Positions 10,101 to 17,991 of a DNA stretch of 33,298 nucleotides are shown piece after piece. Location of the stretch: the IMG/VR virus record IMGVR_UViG_3300037847_002323, positions 1 to 33,298 of that record; one strand, given 5' to 3'. The notes beneath the pieces were generated by a model. It saw nothing but the letters and a program-made list of their open reading frames with translations. It did no database searches and was not told the origin of the DNA. The translations under genes were made by a program, and so were the position numbers. The stretch comes from a virus. Positions within the stretch are counted from its first letter, which is position 1. The number at the start of each line of letters is the position of its first letter.

Positions 10101-11857
10101 CCTTCTGCTCGCATAGCTTCTATACGTGCAGTAGTACTATCTATATTTAACATTGTAAGTGCTTCAGATATAGAACCTCTTTGTTCATATTTATCAAAAA
10201 GTCCAAAGTTATTTATCTTTGCACCTTTTAAAATTTTAGTTAGCAATGATGGATTATCAGCTTGTTCTATTGCTAGATCTACATATTCATCTATATAATC
10301 TGATAACTCTTTTGTTTCTTCATTTTCTAATAGTACAGCATCTGGATTATTAGCACGTAGTTTAATTAAGTCTTGTGCTTTTTGTGCTTGTTCATAACCT
10401 GCACCACCTAAAAATTTAGTTTGTGCTGCGTTTGTTGCAGCACTCATACCTGCACCAAATATTGTAAACGATACTGCTTCTAATGCTAATTGTTCTGGTG
10501 TAGGTAAAAAGTTTGGTTGTAAACCTACAGATGCTCTTAATACATCTCCTACACGTTCTTCATACATTTCTGCAATAGTTCCATCAAAACCAGTTTTAAA
10601 GAGCAACTCTTTTACTTTATCTCTACCTAATTGTTTTTCTAGATATGGTGTAATTGCAGCTTTTAAACCTGTATTAACATAAATTTTTTCTATTGCTTCT
10701 TGTCCTGCTTTTGTAAGACCGCTTCTTTTAGCAGCTTTTGTTAATCCTTTTCTAATTTTATTAGCAAAAACATCACCTTTCATTAAGTAATGCATAGTAT
10801 ATAAAGATGCACCAACTGATTCAGAGAAAAATTCTATACCTTGTGTAGCATATGCTTTAGCTAATGCTGGTAAAAAATCATCACCATCATCAACTAAACG
10901 TAATAATATTTCTTCATCTATATCGCCTTGTTCTGTTATAAATACAGGTGACATTCTTTCTAATGCATCTTTAACAGCATTAGGAGTTCTAAATAAATTT
11001 AATGCTGTAAAAGTTTCTGCTACACCACCGCCTAGTGATTTAGAAGTTTTCTTTAATGTATTTCCTACACCTTCTTTTTTTATTACATCTTTTAATAAAC
11101 CAGCTTTTGCTAATTGTGCAGTTTTTATTATATCTCTACTAAATTGTCTTTTAGCTACACGATCTGCTAAATCTAATGCAGCTACACTTATCTTTGATTT
11201 TGTTCCAGCTTCTTTAGCAGCTTTCTTTAAAACTTCTTTTTCAACTGGACTTAATCCACGATTTTTTAATGCAGTATTTATAGACTTTAATACTGCTTTT
11301 TTTGTACCAAATTTAGTTGCTTGTCCTGCAACAGTTTTACCAACTAATGGTGCACCTACTCCAAAAGTTGCTCCTGCTACAAATATACTACCAAGAGTTT
11401 CTAAAAAGAATGCAGTTGATTCACGTAATGTATCTACAATTTTATAACCAAATGTAGTAGGTCTAGATGCATCTAAAGAAAATTCTTTTACTTTTAATAT
11501 ATCTTCTTCTGAAGCTGTGCCATCTTTTACACGATTAGCTCTACCTAACATACGAGCAGTTTCAACTAATTCAGCATCACGAACAAATGGTATATACTTA
11601 TATCCATCTTTACTAAAAGATTCAGCCATTGCGGTAAAGAATGTTTTTTTATTCGGTGCGTCTTCTTTATCTTCTAGATCTAAATCTGGTGGTTCTGCAG
11701 TAGGAGTATTTGTAGGTTTAATACGATCTTTATATTCTGGATTGTGTGCTAAATAATCTTCAAATATTTCATCATCGGTTAAATTCATATAGGCAGGTAT
11801 ATTTAGCTTCTTAACCTCTTCTATAAACTCTTCACGTGTGTCATATATACGACCCAT
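1196..11857 (-). CDS. Giant internal virion protein, putative virion RNA polymerase with double-psi beta-barrels
   Basis: This 3553-residue protein is the last large gene of the ejection block, preceded by AGAGG before the ATG. The N-terminal ~500 residues are basic and helical with hydrophobic stretches (about 145-170 and 460-480). A degenerate zincin-like segment lies near 790-870. RIPGENLQS (1939-1947) precedes DFDGD (1979-1983) by 40 residues, close to the R-A-P-T to NADFDGD spacing of RNA polymerase beta-prime, whose three aspartates hold the catalytic Mg. A candidate first barrel holds DDSKLLDG (1529-1536), K1567, K1583 and S1619/K1622. The C-terminal ~700 residues, with a YGGINF...FDWTYS segment and a membrane-like helix (3266-3290), resemble giant ejection proteins. 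N4 and crAss-like phages inject comparable polymerases. The polymerase assignment is inference from motifs. Confidence 0.7.
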   Translation of the reverse strand: MGRIYDTREEFIEEVKKLNIPAYMNLTDDEIFEDYLAHNPEYKDRIKPTNTPTAEPPDLDLEDKEDAPNKKTFFTAMAESFSKDGYKYIPFVRDAELVETARMLGRANRVKDGTASEEDILKVKEFSLDASRPTTFGYKIVDTLRESTAFFLETLGSIFVAGATFGVGAPLVGKTVAGQATKFGTKKAVLKSINTALKNRGLSPVEKEVLKKAAKEAGTKSKISVAALDLADRVAKRQFSRDIIKTAQLAKAGLLKDVIKKEGVGNTLKKTSKSLGGGVAETFTALNLFRTPNAVKDALERMSPVFITEQGDIDEEILLRLVDDGDDFLPALAKAYATQGIEFFSESVGASLYTMHYLMKGDVFANKIRKGLTKAAKRSGLTKAGQEAIEKIYVNTGLKAAITPYLEKQLGRDKVKELLFKTGFDGTIAEMYEERVGDVLRASVGLQPNFLPTPEQLALEAVSFTIFGAGMSAATNAAQTKFLGGAGYEQAQKAQDLIKLRANNPDAVLLENEETKELSDYIDEYVDLAIEQADNPSLLTKILKGAKINNFGLFDKYEQRGSISEALTMLNIDSTTARIEAMRAEGKSTQEIKADIKTHFTEVVKAQGVIETNTEIQRKRVQDLIKKGEANFVRDSNGRGFYVVDINKTVARYEENQMGQQVGKVIEALKQDRTTLIISPTTYSKLQASGAIEGTSITHVLNSKNTASIGEIMQLLNMSTPAEAKQVFEALETLDKHTNKSNVPIEIEVKMLPNYEVVGTVREFNEQFGYNLEGSPESTKRLFIAGRNYIDQSNPNKIIVEIAPSSDLSAVFEEVIEGVFKSLDVQEGSNKTYQMLKAPLLRAAKEQGINVRKEGDQEGWSEIEVLSKVFQAAIMNQYAGAGSEQYSKVVVPQKIQDIVLDEFTRLLGKKTIDLMMNQSPSVKEKKPSVKKAEIASETPEQEETKEEVPEEPKLTTKEKLANIPKDQPVAPEAVEEIISEAEARVQALKGPEAVEAQAVLFQLNKALNAAKRDNPEDVAPFITAAFDILNNSDVSFRLEESSTEDSMLEAQIDYIEYLHAERLVSYIDNTAILKEINKLLTQSSPGLMHLYDILKENPTTREFLKTLRDRQFSFIKFLEETNEIADLRVLHKALNNVLANNKNVDPLLAAERLHESFVKIFNRYENLEKIPVYEYNERTRNGRTYKELNLKNGAFNEQRLHKQIREQMALFLRQSSIQDLRKRHNAFISESGHINHEDMVSFFSTLTAIPGAIFNRFNPKLLSKFYIDFEKAINIAEKRDNRADAALALTSYFFKETNGIDYENTLAQFILQFNQGQLDIAIKYRNSDGEQELALRSTSQLIDVRNALNTKMGQLSGRGLDNKKKGAKKFTEQERIETLRSMFIDALERNRDVYWQSSGQMGQKNQIYIFEMPLLKTRETINEAIKEYEEYYNSLSDHGKQFLVPPSVARKLQQLSKGYDNKNIQNKPEISRFLFELNYILNKGKIDQQMHGNFESYKDYFDMNKRTSQVPTPGLSFKSKKEIKYIVIDDSKLLDGQAFMSSSFAKEFAQYYGADYMLGAEEATSVKPVVSFVDKNSNRILLKGNIINSSLSKDVSPEYKKIAEFLEQNPQIDLVIPLSMAKSGWVRGDKKLKELSTYENPVIESITGDQFIAVQNLDYSNTPSIRNQSKQQITDTLHGLHQEQIYKLVNENIDILTGMFNNQTYQESVKASEVLDEIIKERGDTTQISEPAAKVIEDIVKQLRNNNDYEGTEQQLALEMIEVLRDVISSHSWHKETDADYFSSVFKALNNQVTEIDPQIYKVVQQIKARFLMRAMRRQLPRVMMQKISAYDLKIPSFKVVNGKTRLPWIISNTEGARTARGFKSKRAAIEHIKKNYLEFMDMFEVDSNGVLQNGQNGTKAIVREYEIYTVAELKEEYDIDEFGDNAVVVPGEIIIESRIPGENLQSHIPHRLWKHVNKELNGNFSITPMDVVLAKDEDFDGDIGYQYLLDKNETNIITRNRNLQILLMADTYTNPSYLPVIQQQAQDFMKQLDEIRPKMNNEERIEKEIYSNSYQGEAYSNKANSTALDALGRTASYIKFYDVAQHLKFRLKSNSGISNNFSFYGGVPVRYEPSDGSIEENIKLLQRKYYYATTIINLTVDNISNQQMEKLSLNEITTSMLQALLFLQTDINSKNIKERVQKIVEFLETNTVQAYVNARRTIESLEFDKGKDTRINTIRNLMIRELKSKDAPTTQVEKVLKLDEVIQEIGTISQLLDTQHEVPKSISEIMQKDNALKSLEDNSFKIFDTSGSKINKTTWHPVMRPVAVTLIQMKDKAYKQNIMLSDNGKKLLDKVATKHRVNTTTVRDYYIDHMEDTILRALSNRAVTQTDKPNYIQEMGYLISLIQQFEASNPGNLFLQMLEETSDSKGDISRIQILSALQNASVPESLINYAQEAFSQLPQELQDALVRHQVMVYGLSDVTYAGGFLPLISRTARRKLSQDVSKEIESFNDNSIDDSFVDVLNDIIVERYAEKQTLRKKTSVWFQAEKTNFENSHILHKSLLEGNTDWINNIPSEFFGKEFDREEFFEYLSEIIKEQKTTLKEIGNPNNVTIRSNNDVGSESYALYEYSKAITYLSPLMFGGARGMHKQFITLLNDSRTDADLAKLMQEVWEKSVGARKELGKGARPITEDNMYHGNLVLAAIHAKITGTEKVVQSIQDIEVSLEKALEIEINRLKKRLGNRWNEPEFSSSRRQEAIKVLESVRDTANIKKITTIGDSLSLIILGRLNEYKEKTGKELIPMTTATYSKKSATQIYKDYMLQKSDWMEKPEVIEEAIRNSFEQLRNKFNKQRSAYLTEIPFRKNYMPLFYKQDQYKKELRELNNEDVNHGGTVRSLGRTSDINTLEDMLEQGYTPLFSNPAAAYERYARETSKDRYMSSVWQAMLMSQLPDGTQPVVPLFNSIELFEKKGIVSGQFIAAYAKQLENGNGISRNRGESDIAFITRVAESLEDYIEYDTGIPSMPKVYVQRGDVNNVIKMIINKRAEGKLLNAYESVLAWTKFAAIGIPYLSWFHHLALVESRMVAFGVKQSDVWNPAGRWKEFNAFRKNLSQDPYIAAKWYKTGMQATLQDPDYRQGLVNENIQASIEWANKRRFGGMAKSLDRFLEMKMNWDTKLWVQLHAPLKIWTAEGFLHKYKQIAMDRNMPFDEQKAITEIGEYVDQLYGGINFQRHLWATPIALQTANNVSFAFDWTYSALGMAGAGQIPGLDYIFGSNSDMQKEMRRNYWMGFVPLVMFGIPNALQFAIYALTRPFGENDDEPFSYLNEHGRASYIDVTPLYRLMPFYDSKQYGGPNEQRRVYLRWGKQGWEIKDWATNPIRTGGYKLSIPVKQAIEQISGRSMGGWDLAFKDESSYYGVLEAQGSFLKGRVGHFLKMFAPFSVQDIINKNSTPLPNIPVTFAKMKKGKHGWYASKQLGELYVGYIKNFDKLYNHRANVERIGSDIVAAAAKNGFDPDKVQRAGLAMARAELYGKLENALRKKRFEEADKWAVRLRGLEGAAYSINKTWREITSE

Positions 11858-11888
11858 GATTTTAACCTCTATTCTATTGTAATATTAT

Positions 11889-14036
11889 TTATGGTATTTT
11901 TTGCATAGGAGTGCCTTCTACAGCTCCTGGTTGTGGCGTACCAAATACTCCACCAAATGGTGAACCCTGACTTTTCAAGTTTTCAATTTGATTGCTTAAA
12001 AGATCATTCATATATTGATATGAATTATATTTACTTTGTGCAACTTGATGGTCAAATTCACCCCATGCTACAAAATTATTTAATATAGCATTAAAAGATT
12101 TCATATGTTCATAAGCTTTATTGCTATTAGTAACATAACCATATGCAGAATTATAAGATTTTTGGTAACGGTTTTCTAATGCTTCAGCTGCATTTTTAAC
12201 ACTTCCCCATTCTTTAGAAAATTTATCTGATTGAAATTTATAACCATCAGATTCTAATATTCCAGCATTAAATAAAATTCCTTTATTACCATATCCACCA
12301 TGATTTAAAGTATACATTAATTTTTCTGCATCTCTAATTTCTAATTGTGTTTGTAGTGGTAATGCGGTAAATTCATCACTATTCATAATATTTTTTAAAT
12401 AATCATGTCTAGCTTGTATATCACCTCTTGCACTTGATACCCATTGAGCATCATTTGCTCCTTGTGCAAACAAATAATCTCGACCTTCTGGTATATCTTT
12501 TGTACCATAATTTCCAAATATCCACCAATTACTTTTATATTGTAAACCTGCTGGACTTGTATCTCTACCAAATATATATCTAGTATTACCAAACATATGT
12601 CCACCATAAGCAGATAAATCTGATTTTTTAGGCATTACTCCATTAGCTCCTACTTCTGCAAATTCTGCTGGAGTTAATTTTCGAAATACTAAATTTCCAT
12701 CTTTATCTGGCATATAACCAAATCCAGAATTAGCTGCATATAATGGATTATTTTGCTGAATTGTAGCTTGTAATTTATTCATTTCTCCAGCTAAATAAGT
12801 TTTACTGTTATTAGCTACTTGTATTAATAATGCTGATTTAAATGCAGCATATTTTTCTGTTTGACCTTCTACGCTTCCAAATTTTTTTTCAAAATAAGGT
12901 TTTATTAAACTATCAATTTGTGCCATTGCAGCATTAGCCATTTCAGTATTTGGTCCAAATTCAGCAGTTCTTCTAAAAAATTCATCTACACTTAATAATT
13001 CTTCTGTAAATGTTCCATCTTTTTGTGGAATTTTTAATTTATATTGTTGTCGGAAAAAATTTTCTATAGCAGTAGTGGCATTAGTTTGAAATGCTTGTAA
13101 ATCTAAAGTAGTAGCATCTTGCACATCTTGTGCAATTTTCATATCCTGCATTGATTGTTTTGATGCTATTTGAGATTTAGCATAAATATCAGCTCGTTGT
13201 GGATCATTGTATGTTTCCATACCTGTAGTATAATGTTTATTATATTCACGATTATAATTAGCTTCAGCTATCATTGCATTTTTATTAGCAAATTGTTGTG
13301 ATTGTTCTAATTTAAATGGATCATTACCAGCCCAAGCAGCTAATCCACCATCTATATGCGAATTTAAATCATCACCTGTTAATCCTTTATCTGTTCCTTC
13401 TTTTGTTAATTTAGCTAATTCTTCATTATAATCGCCACCCATTGATTGCTGTAAATTATTTCTTATTTGTATATATCTATTATAAGCTTTACCTGCGTCT
13501 GAGTTTGGATCAGCACTTGCATATTGACTCATTGTTCGTGATATTTCATCACTTAAAATATAATTATAATCATTAGGATTATTTGCCATTCTGTTAACTA
13601 TTGCTCCTATATTATTTTGCATATAGGATAAATCATGTTCAAAAGATCGTTGTTGTTTTTGATATTCAACTTTATTTGCTAAAGTTTGTGCAAAAATTTC
13701 ACCAGAAGCAAATTGTGCTTTTGTTTTTTGATTATCTAAAAAAGCTCTTTCATTATCATATTTTAATTTTTCAATATCATAAGGCATTGTTAATAATGAT
13801 TCATGATTTGCAATAGCAGTTTGTTTTAATGTTTCTTCTGCCTGTGCAATTTTAGATGGCAACATAGCCATTTGTGATCTCATATCTTGTCTATTAGCTT
13901 GTATTATTTGTAATGATTTACGAGCTTCTAAACCTGCTGTAATACCTTTTTGTAGACTTCCTTGCACATCTCCTTGCACAAAATCTCTTGGTCTGAAATT
14001 TGGATTATTTATTTTTGATTGATATTGTTTAGCCAT
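11889..14036 (-). CDS. Internal virion / ejection protein, coiled-coil rich
   Basis: This 715-residue soluble protein is dominated by long helices rich in Q, N, A and K (residues ~20-150 and 240-330). A mixed region (~440-530) holds many aromatic residues, including YKSNWWIFGNYG. The tail is Gly/Pro rich. There is no signal peptide or clear enzyme motif. Its place between a small helical ejection-like protein and the giant protein, plus its length and composition, matches T7 gp15-like core proteins that build the DNA translocation conduit. I do not recognise the sequence family, so the role is inferred from position. AGGA precedes the ATG, and the gap to the next gene is 31 bases. Confidence 0.6.
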   Translation of the reverse strand: MAKQYQSKINNPNFRPRDFVQGDVQGSLQKGITAGLEARKSLQIIQANRQDMRSQMAMLPSKIAQAEETLKQTAIANHESLLTMPYDIEKLKYDNERAFLDNQKTKAQFASGEIFAQTLANKVEYQKQQRSFEHDLSYMQNNIGAIVNRMANNPNDYNYILSDEISRTMSQYASADPNSDAGKAYNRYIQIRNNLQQSMGGDYNEELAKLTKEGTDKGLTGDDLNSHIDGGLAAWAGNDPFKLEQSQQFANKNAMIAEANYNREYNKHYTTGMETYNDPQRADIYAKSQIASKQSMQDMKIAQDVQDATTLDLQAFQTNATTAIENFFRQQYKLKIPQKDGTFTEELLSVDEFFRRTAEFGPNTEMANAAMAQIDSLIKPYFEKKFGSVEGQTEKYAAFKSALLIQVANNSKTYLAGEMNKLQATIQQNNPLYAANSGFGYMPDKDGNLVFRKLTPAEFAEVGANGVMPKKSDLSAYGGHMFGNTRYIFGRDTSPAGLQYKSNWWIFGNYGTKDIPEGRDYLFAQGANDAQWVSSARGDIQARHDYLKNIMNSDEFTALPLQTQLEIRDAEKLMYTLNHGGYGNKGILFNAGILESDGYKFQSDKFSKEWGSVKNAAEALENRYQKSYNSAYGYVTNSNKAYEHMKSFNAILNNFVAWGEFDHQVAQSKYNSYQYMNDLLSNQIENLKSQGSPFGGVFGTPQPGAVEGTPMQKIP

Positions 14037-14051
14037 GATTATTCCTATTTA

Positions 14052-14924
14052 TTAAAAGTTTCCAAAATAGTTTCCAGATCCAAAAGGTGCTACAAGAGGT
14101 AAACCTAAATTATAACGATTTATAGTATTTGGATCAGTTGATGGTACACCTGGATAAGGGAATTGTGTAAAACTTACATCTGGTACACGAAAGTTATAAT
14201 TACCATAATTAGATTGTCCTAAGTTTCCACGAGCATTTGCATTTTGTTCAGCTAATGCTAATTGTCGTGCATATAAACCTTCATCACCCCATAAGCTATC
14301 AGTCATTTGTTGAGCTCTAGCTTCTGCTCTATCTGCTCTTGCATCAGCTTCAGCTTCTCTTTTATTAGCATCTCTATCAGAAATAAATGAACCTAATGCT
14401 TCTACTACTGAATTAACTCTTTGATTATGTGCACTTGTTTTATCTTCATAACGTGCCATTTGTAATTCTGCTGCACTTGCCCATGCATCATATGCTTGAT
14501 TAGCTTTAGCTGTATCTGCACTATATGCTTGATCTAATCTACTTTGTGCTCTGTTATATAAATTATCAGCATAAGCCATTCCTGTTTGTACTAAATCTAA
14601 TTGATTTAATCCTAAATCCCTAGCAGTAACATTTCTTGATCTACCTTGTGATGCACTATATCCACCTTGCATAGCTTTTTCACCTGCTGTAGATTTTATT
14701 TGATCTACTACAGATTGTGGTAAATTACCAGACATCATACGTAATGCTGTATCTGCTTGCATACCTTCCATCATTGGTAAGTATGGTGCAAAATCTTCAA
14801 TCTTTCTATCTGGCATAGGTTCTGGTTTATATGCATCTATTTTAGGCATTTTAGGCTTATTTTTGCCTCTATAATATTCAGCACCTAACCCTACTAATAA
14901 TTTCATCCATCCACTATCTAACAT
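14052..14924 (-). CDS. Putative internal virion / ejection protein, alanine-rich helical
   Basis: This 290-residue protein has a short hydrophobic N-terminus (SGWMKLLVGLGAEYY), a Pro-rich segment, and a central helical stretch (~50-235) of A, Q, R and D residues such as AEADARADRAEARAQQ. The Asn/Gly/Tyr/Pro-rich tail ends in GSGNYFGNF. It resembles the small core proteins (T7 gp14-like or P22 gp7-like) that leave the capsid with the DNA. It lies 7 bases after the 414-residue gene and 15 before the 715-residue gene. The role is from context only. Confidence 0.55.
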   Translation of the reverse strand: MLDSGWMKLLVGLGAEYYRGKNKPKMPKIDAYKPEPMPDRKIEDFAPYLPMMEGMQADTALRMMSGNLPQSVVDQIKSTAGEKAMQGGYSASQGRSRNVTARDLGLNQLDLVQTGMAYADNLYNRAQSRLDQAYSADTAKANQAYDAWASAAELQMARYEDKTSAHNQRVNSVVEALGSFISDRDANKREAEADARADRAEARAQQMTDSLWGDEGLYARQLALAEQNANARGNLGQSNYGNYNFRVPDVSFTQFPYPGVPSTDPNTINRYNLGLPLVAPFGSGNYFGNF

Positions 14925-14931
14925 AATAAAC

Positions 14932-16176
14932 CTAACCCTTAGCTGTTACCATTTCTCCTAAACCACGTTGTGCATATAAATTAGCAAATTTGTCTGTATC
15001 AACAAATCCTTTAGATGGATCTAATTCATCTAGTCCACCAAATACACCACCAGTTCCTGCACTACCAAATTGGCTTCCGTCTGTTTCTATAAATTGTGCT
15101 TCTGGAATACTATCTCCTTGTGTAGATTTTTTACTTTTACTTTGTTTTGCAACTCCTGTAGTATTTGTTGCTCCACTATCTATAGAATAATTACCACCTT
15201 GACCCATTATAGGATTCATCATTGGATCTGGTCCAAAAAACGATCCATCTTGTAAGCTTTTTATTGTTGCGTCTGTAGCACCTAATCCTACTGTTGCTAA
15301 TGCTCCAGTACCCATTAAGCCACCAGATGCTGCACCTACAGCTAATCTAGTAGGATCAATTTTACCTTCTGTACCTAATTGATATGTACCACTTTGCATA
15401 GTACCTCTACCTATATTATAAAAAGCACTTTCAAATTTACTAGCATCTTCATAAGTTTTGGCTCCTGCCATTAGATTTTGATTTCCAATCTGCATTCCTT
15501 GACCTATTTTTTCTAAACCTATATTTTCAAAACCTTGACCAAGTTTATTTATTCCTTGACCTATAGCACCAAATGCAACATTTGCTAATGGTCCCATAAT
15601 AGCACCACTACCTGCTGATCTAAATGATGCATCACCAATTCTATTTATATCAAAATCATAATCATAGCCATATTTATTAGCTTGATACATATTATATGCT
15701 TCAGCACCTGTTCCCATAAGAGCTCCTACTCTTGCTCCCATAGTTAATCCTGCACCCATATTAGCAGCTAATCCACCTTGTAATAAACCACCTGCAGTAA
15801 AGTTAGCAACAGAACCTAATCCTACACTAGATAACCCTGTACCTAACATTCCGCCAAGAGCTGCTCCTACAGGAGTAAACATTAATGCTGCTGAAGCTAA
15901 TGTTTTTAAATCTATACCTAGATCATCTTCAATATATTCTCCAGCATCTTTTACAGCACCTTTAACATCATCTTCTATGCGACCATATTCTTCTTTAAGT
16001 TTTTGACCTCTTTCACTAATATTTAAGTTTTGGTCAAGATTTTTTAATTCTTCATTAACATCATCTACAGCATCTGCTATAGCACCACCAATACCACCAC
16101 GTGAAGAATCAACGCCTAATACATCGTCAAATACTTTATCTCTTATATCTTTCCATCTATCAGATAACCAACCCAT
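14932..16176 (-). CDS. Putative membrane-active ejection protein, glycine/alanine rich
   Basis: This 414-residue protein has a charged amphipathic N-terminus (~1-85) with many D, E and K residues. Long hydrophobic Gly/Ala/Met-rich stretches follow (about 90-165, 185-210 and 275-300). Such glycine-zipper-like segments occur in phage proteins that enter or cross the host envelope during DNA delivery. A serine/lysine-rich linker (KQSKSKKSTQG) and a glycine-rich tail close it. It is the first gene of the ejection block and lies 2 bases after the adaptor-like gene. No specific family is recognised. Confidence 0.55.
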   Translation of the reverse strand: MGWLSDRWKDIRDKVFDDVLGVDSSRGGIGGAIADAVDDVNEELKNLDQNLNISERGQKLKEEYGRIEDDVKGAVKDAGEYIEDDLGIDLKTLASAALMFTPVGAALGGMLGTGLSSVGLGSVANFTAGGLLQGGLAANMGAGLTMGARVGALMGTGAEAYNMYQANKYGYDYDFDINRIGDASFRSAGSGAIMGPLANVAFGAIGQGINKLGQGFENIGLEKIGQGMQIGNQNLMAGAKTYEDASKFESAFYNIGRGTMQSGTYQLGTEGKIDPTRLAVGAASGGLMGTGALATVGLGATDATIKSLQDGSFFGPDPMMNPIMGQGGNYSIDSGATNTTGVAKQSKSKKSTQGDSIPEAQFIETDGSQFGSAGTGGVFGGLDELDPSKGFVDTDKFANLYAQRGLGEMVTAKG

Positions 16177-16178
16177 AA

Positions 16179-17198
16179 TTAAACCCCTACTACATCTCCA
16201 TTTCCATAACCAATATCTGCATCTAATAAGTTATCTTGAACATCATATCTATTAACTTGTTTTCTTAATATACGTTCTACAATTCCTTCTAATGAAGCTG
16301 CACTTTTTACTTCATCATGTTCATAATGAACTAATGCTCTACACATTAGTTTTAATGGTGTAATCATATTAATTAACAATTCATCTTCATCATTATATGC
16401 TGGAGTGTAGCCTACTCTAAATATACCTCTTATAGTTGTATATTTATTTTCATCCATATCAGCTACGCCAAATATTTTAAATCTTCTATAAGATGGTGTA
16501 GTTTCATGTGGTTTATATGTTGATAATAATTCTTCATCTACTGTAGCATCACCATCTTTAATGCCTTTTAATAACATATAACCTTTTGTTTGTGGTTTTA
16601 TAACTTGTCTAATTCTATAAAAATCTGTTGCAGCATTATCTGTTGGTGTTGCTGACTCTTCTATAACACCATTAGTTAAAGATGCATGTGCAACACTAGG
16701 AGCTAAAGTAAAGTCAACACCAGGATTACCATCTGATCCATATATTTCATTACCATCAGAGTCAATACCTCTTACTGTTACTGTATATGTAGTAGTATCT
16801 CCTACTGGTCTATTATAATAGATTTTTAAATTTGGTGCTGTTTCTGATATTTCATACTCTGTAGGAAACTCTCCTACATCAATTAAATTTTGTTCTGTTA
16901 ATCTCCAGTTATCTGCATGTCCTGGACCATTATTAATATATTCATATTGTTTACCATATGGCTGTCCTATAATACCATTTACAGAAAATTTTAAAGGTGC
17001 TACAACTTCTGGTGGAAATGTAATTACTCCATCTTTTGCAGTAAATCTCATTTGTCTAATAGTATTAGCCCAATCAGTACTTTGCATAATAAACTCAATA
17101 GCTTCATTAATATATTCAACAACACGAGTATCTGTACTACTCATGTTTAATATTTCAGCTACTGGTCCTTTTGCATCTTGTAATAATAATTTAGCCAT
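16179..17198 (-). CDS. Putative head-tail adaptor protein
   Basis: This 339-residue protein starts with a helical region in which VAEILN.....RVVEYINEAIEFIMQSTDW resembles the N-terminal helices of podoviral adaptors (T7 gp11-like, binding the portal bottom). A beta-rich insertion follows (~115-190, with TYTVTVRGIDSDGNE). The C-terminal helices include MCRALVHYEHDE. The ATPSYRRFKIFGV and GIFRVGYTPAYNDEDELLI segments fit the usual surface-contact and helix-return parts of such adaptors. The start codon overlaps the previous stop by one base (TAATG). The assignment rests on secondary-structure pattern and neighbourhood. Confidence 0.6.
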   Translation of the reverse strand: MAKLLLQDAKGPVAEILNMSSTDTRVVEYINEAIEFIMQSTDWANTIRQMRFTAKDGVITFPPEVVAPLKFSVNGIIGQPYGKQYEYINNGPGHADNWRLTEQNLIDVGEFPTEYEISETAPNLKIYYNRPVGDTTTYTVTVRGIDSDGNEIYGSDGNPGVDFTLAPSVAHASLTNGVIEESATPTDNAATDFYRIRQVIKPQTKGYMLLKGIKDGDATVDEELLSTYKPHETTPSYRRFKIFGVADMDENKYTTIRGIFRVGYTPAYNDEDELLINMITPLKLMCRALVHYEHDEVKSAASLEGIVERILRKQVNRYDVQDNLLDADIGYGNGDVVGV

Positions 17199-17983
17199 TA
17201 GTTTATTTGTCCTATTGCAATATACGAAAATTTAAATTTACGACCTTGATCTTTAATGCTGTTTACAGTTGACAATAAGTCTACATTATCAGCTTTCATA
17301 ATAGTATGTGATGATTGAGTAATACTATGTACATGCATTCCATCATCACCATTTGCTGCAACAATTGTAGCACCAGAGTTCATTGCTTCTTCTTTTTGAA
17401 TACTTGCGTCAGTTGTTTTAACAAGTCCACGATTTTCTTTATAAGAATAAGCTATATCAAAACCAGTACTATTAATAACATTAACATTAAAATTAAAATG
17501 ACAATGTGGTTGAGTATTTACTGAATCCATAACACTACATGCTTGTGGTGTAATTGAAACAATGGGAGTAGCTTCTGAATTAAAAGCAGCAGGAAATATA
17601 AATTGAGTTTTTAAATTTGCGTCATCACTTGTTACTTGTCTAGTATTAGGTTCTCCTACAAGAGCAAATTCACCTGTACCGCTTTGTAAATATAAATTAG
17701 ATCCTAATGATTTAATTGCAAAATCTGTAGCAATACTTTGCCAGCTAACACCATTAAAATATTTAAATGCTATAGGGTTATTATTTTCATCTAATTCTAA
17801 CCAGGGTACGTTTTGATATTGTTGATCTGGAGCATTTTGTCCAATAGACATCATACTTAATCCGCTAGGCAATTCTGTTTGTATTTTTAAATAATTTGAT
17901 AAACTTTCGACAAAAGTTTTAGCATCTGTATAATTTGTTATACCAGATGTACTATGTGTTATTACGTTTTGATTTATGATCAT
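17198..17983 (-). CDS. Putative tail fibre or appendage protein
   Basis: This 261-residue, beta-rich protein has a short helical N-terminus (DAKTFVESLSNYLKIQ). A segment GVSWQSIATDFAIKSLGSNLYLQSG is of the kind seen in phage fibre and receptor-binding proteins. The C-terminal ~130 residues alternate hydrophobic strands, with a histidine pair HVHSIT and a final strand FSYIAIGQIN, and look like a compact receptor-binding sandwich. There is no enzymatic motif. It sits 8 bases after the 2180-residue nozzle gene and overlaps the adaptor-like gene by one base. The function is inferred and other tail roles are possible. Confidence 0.45.
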   Translation of the reverse strand: MIINQNVITHSTSGITNYTDAKTFVESLSNYLKIQTELPSGLSMMSIGQNAPDQQYQNVPWLELDENNNPIAFKYFNGVSWQSIATDFAIKSLGSNLYLQSGTGEFALVGEPNTRQVTSDDANLKTQFIFPAAFNSEATPIVSITPQACSVMDSVNTQPHCHFNFNVNVINSTGFDIAYSYKENRGLVKTTDASIQKEEAMNSGATIVAANGDDGMHVHSITQSSHTIMKADNVDLLSTVNSIKDQGRKFKFSYIAIGQIN

Positions 17984-17991
17984 AATATGCC

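Noticed and set aside
8331-11756. Further + strand frames (8331-8663, 9875-10150, 11517-11756)
   Set aside because: They are antisense shadows of the same coding sequence with no recognisable protein features.
1196-11857. N4-type (T7-fold) virion RNA polymerase in the giant protein
   Set aside because: The size and position fit, but I found no T7-fold finger/palm motifs; the visible catalytic signature is DFDGD of the double-psi barrel type.
12395-12607. 70-codon - strand frame inside the 715-residue gene
   Set aside because: It is an out-of-frame shadow with no start signal.
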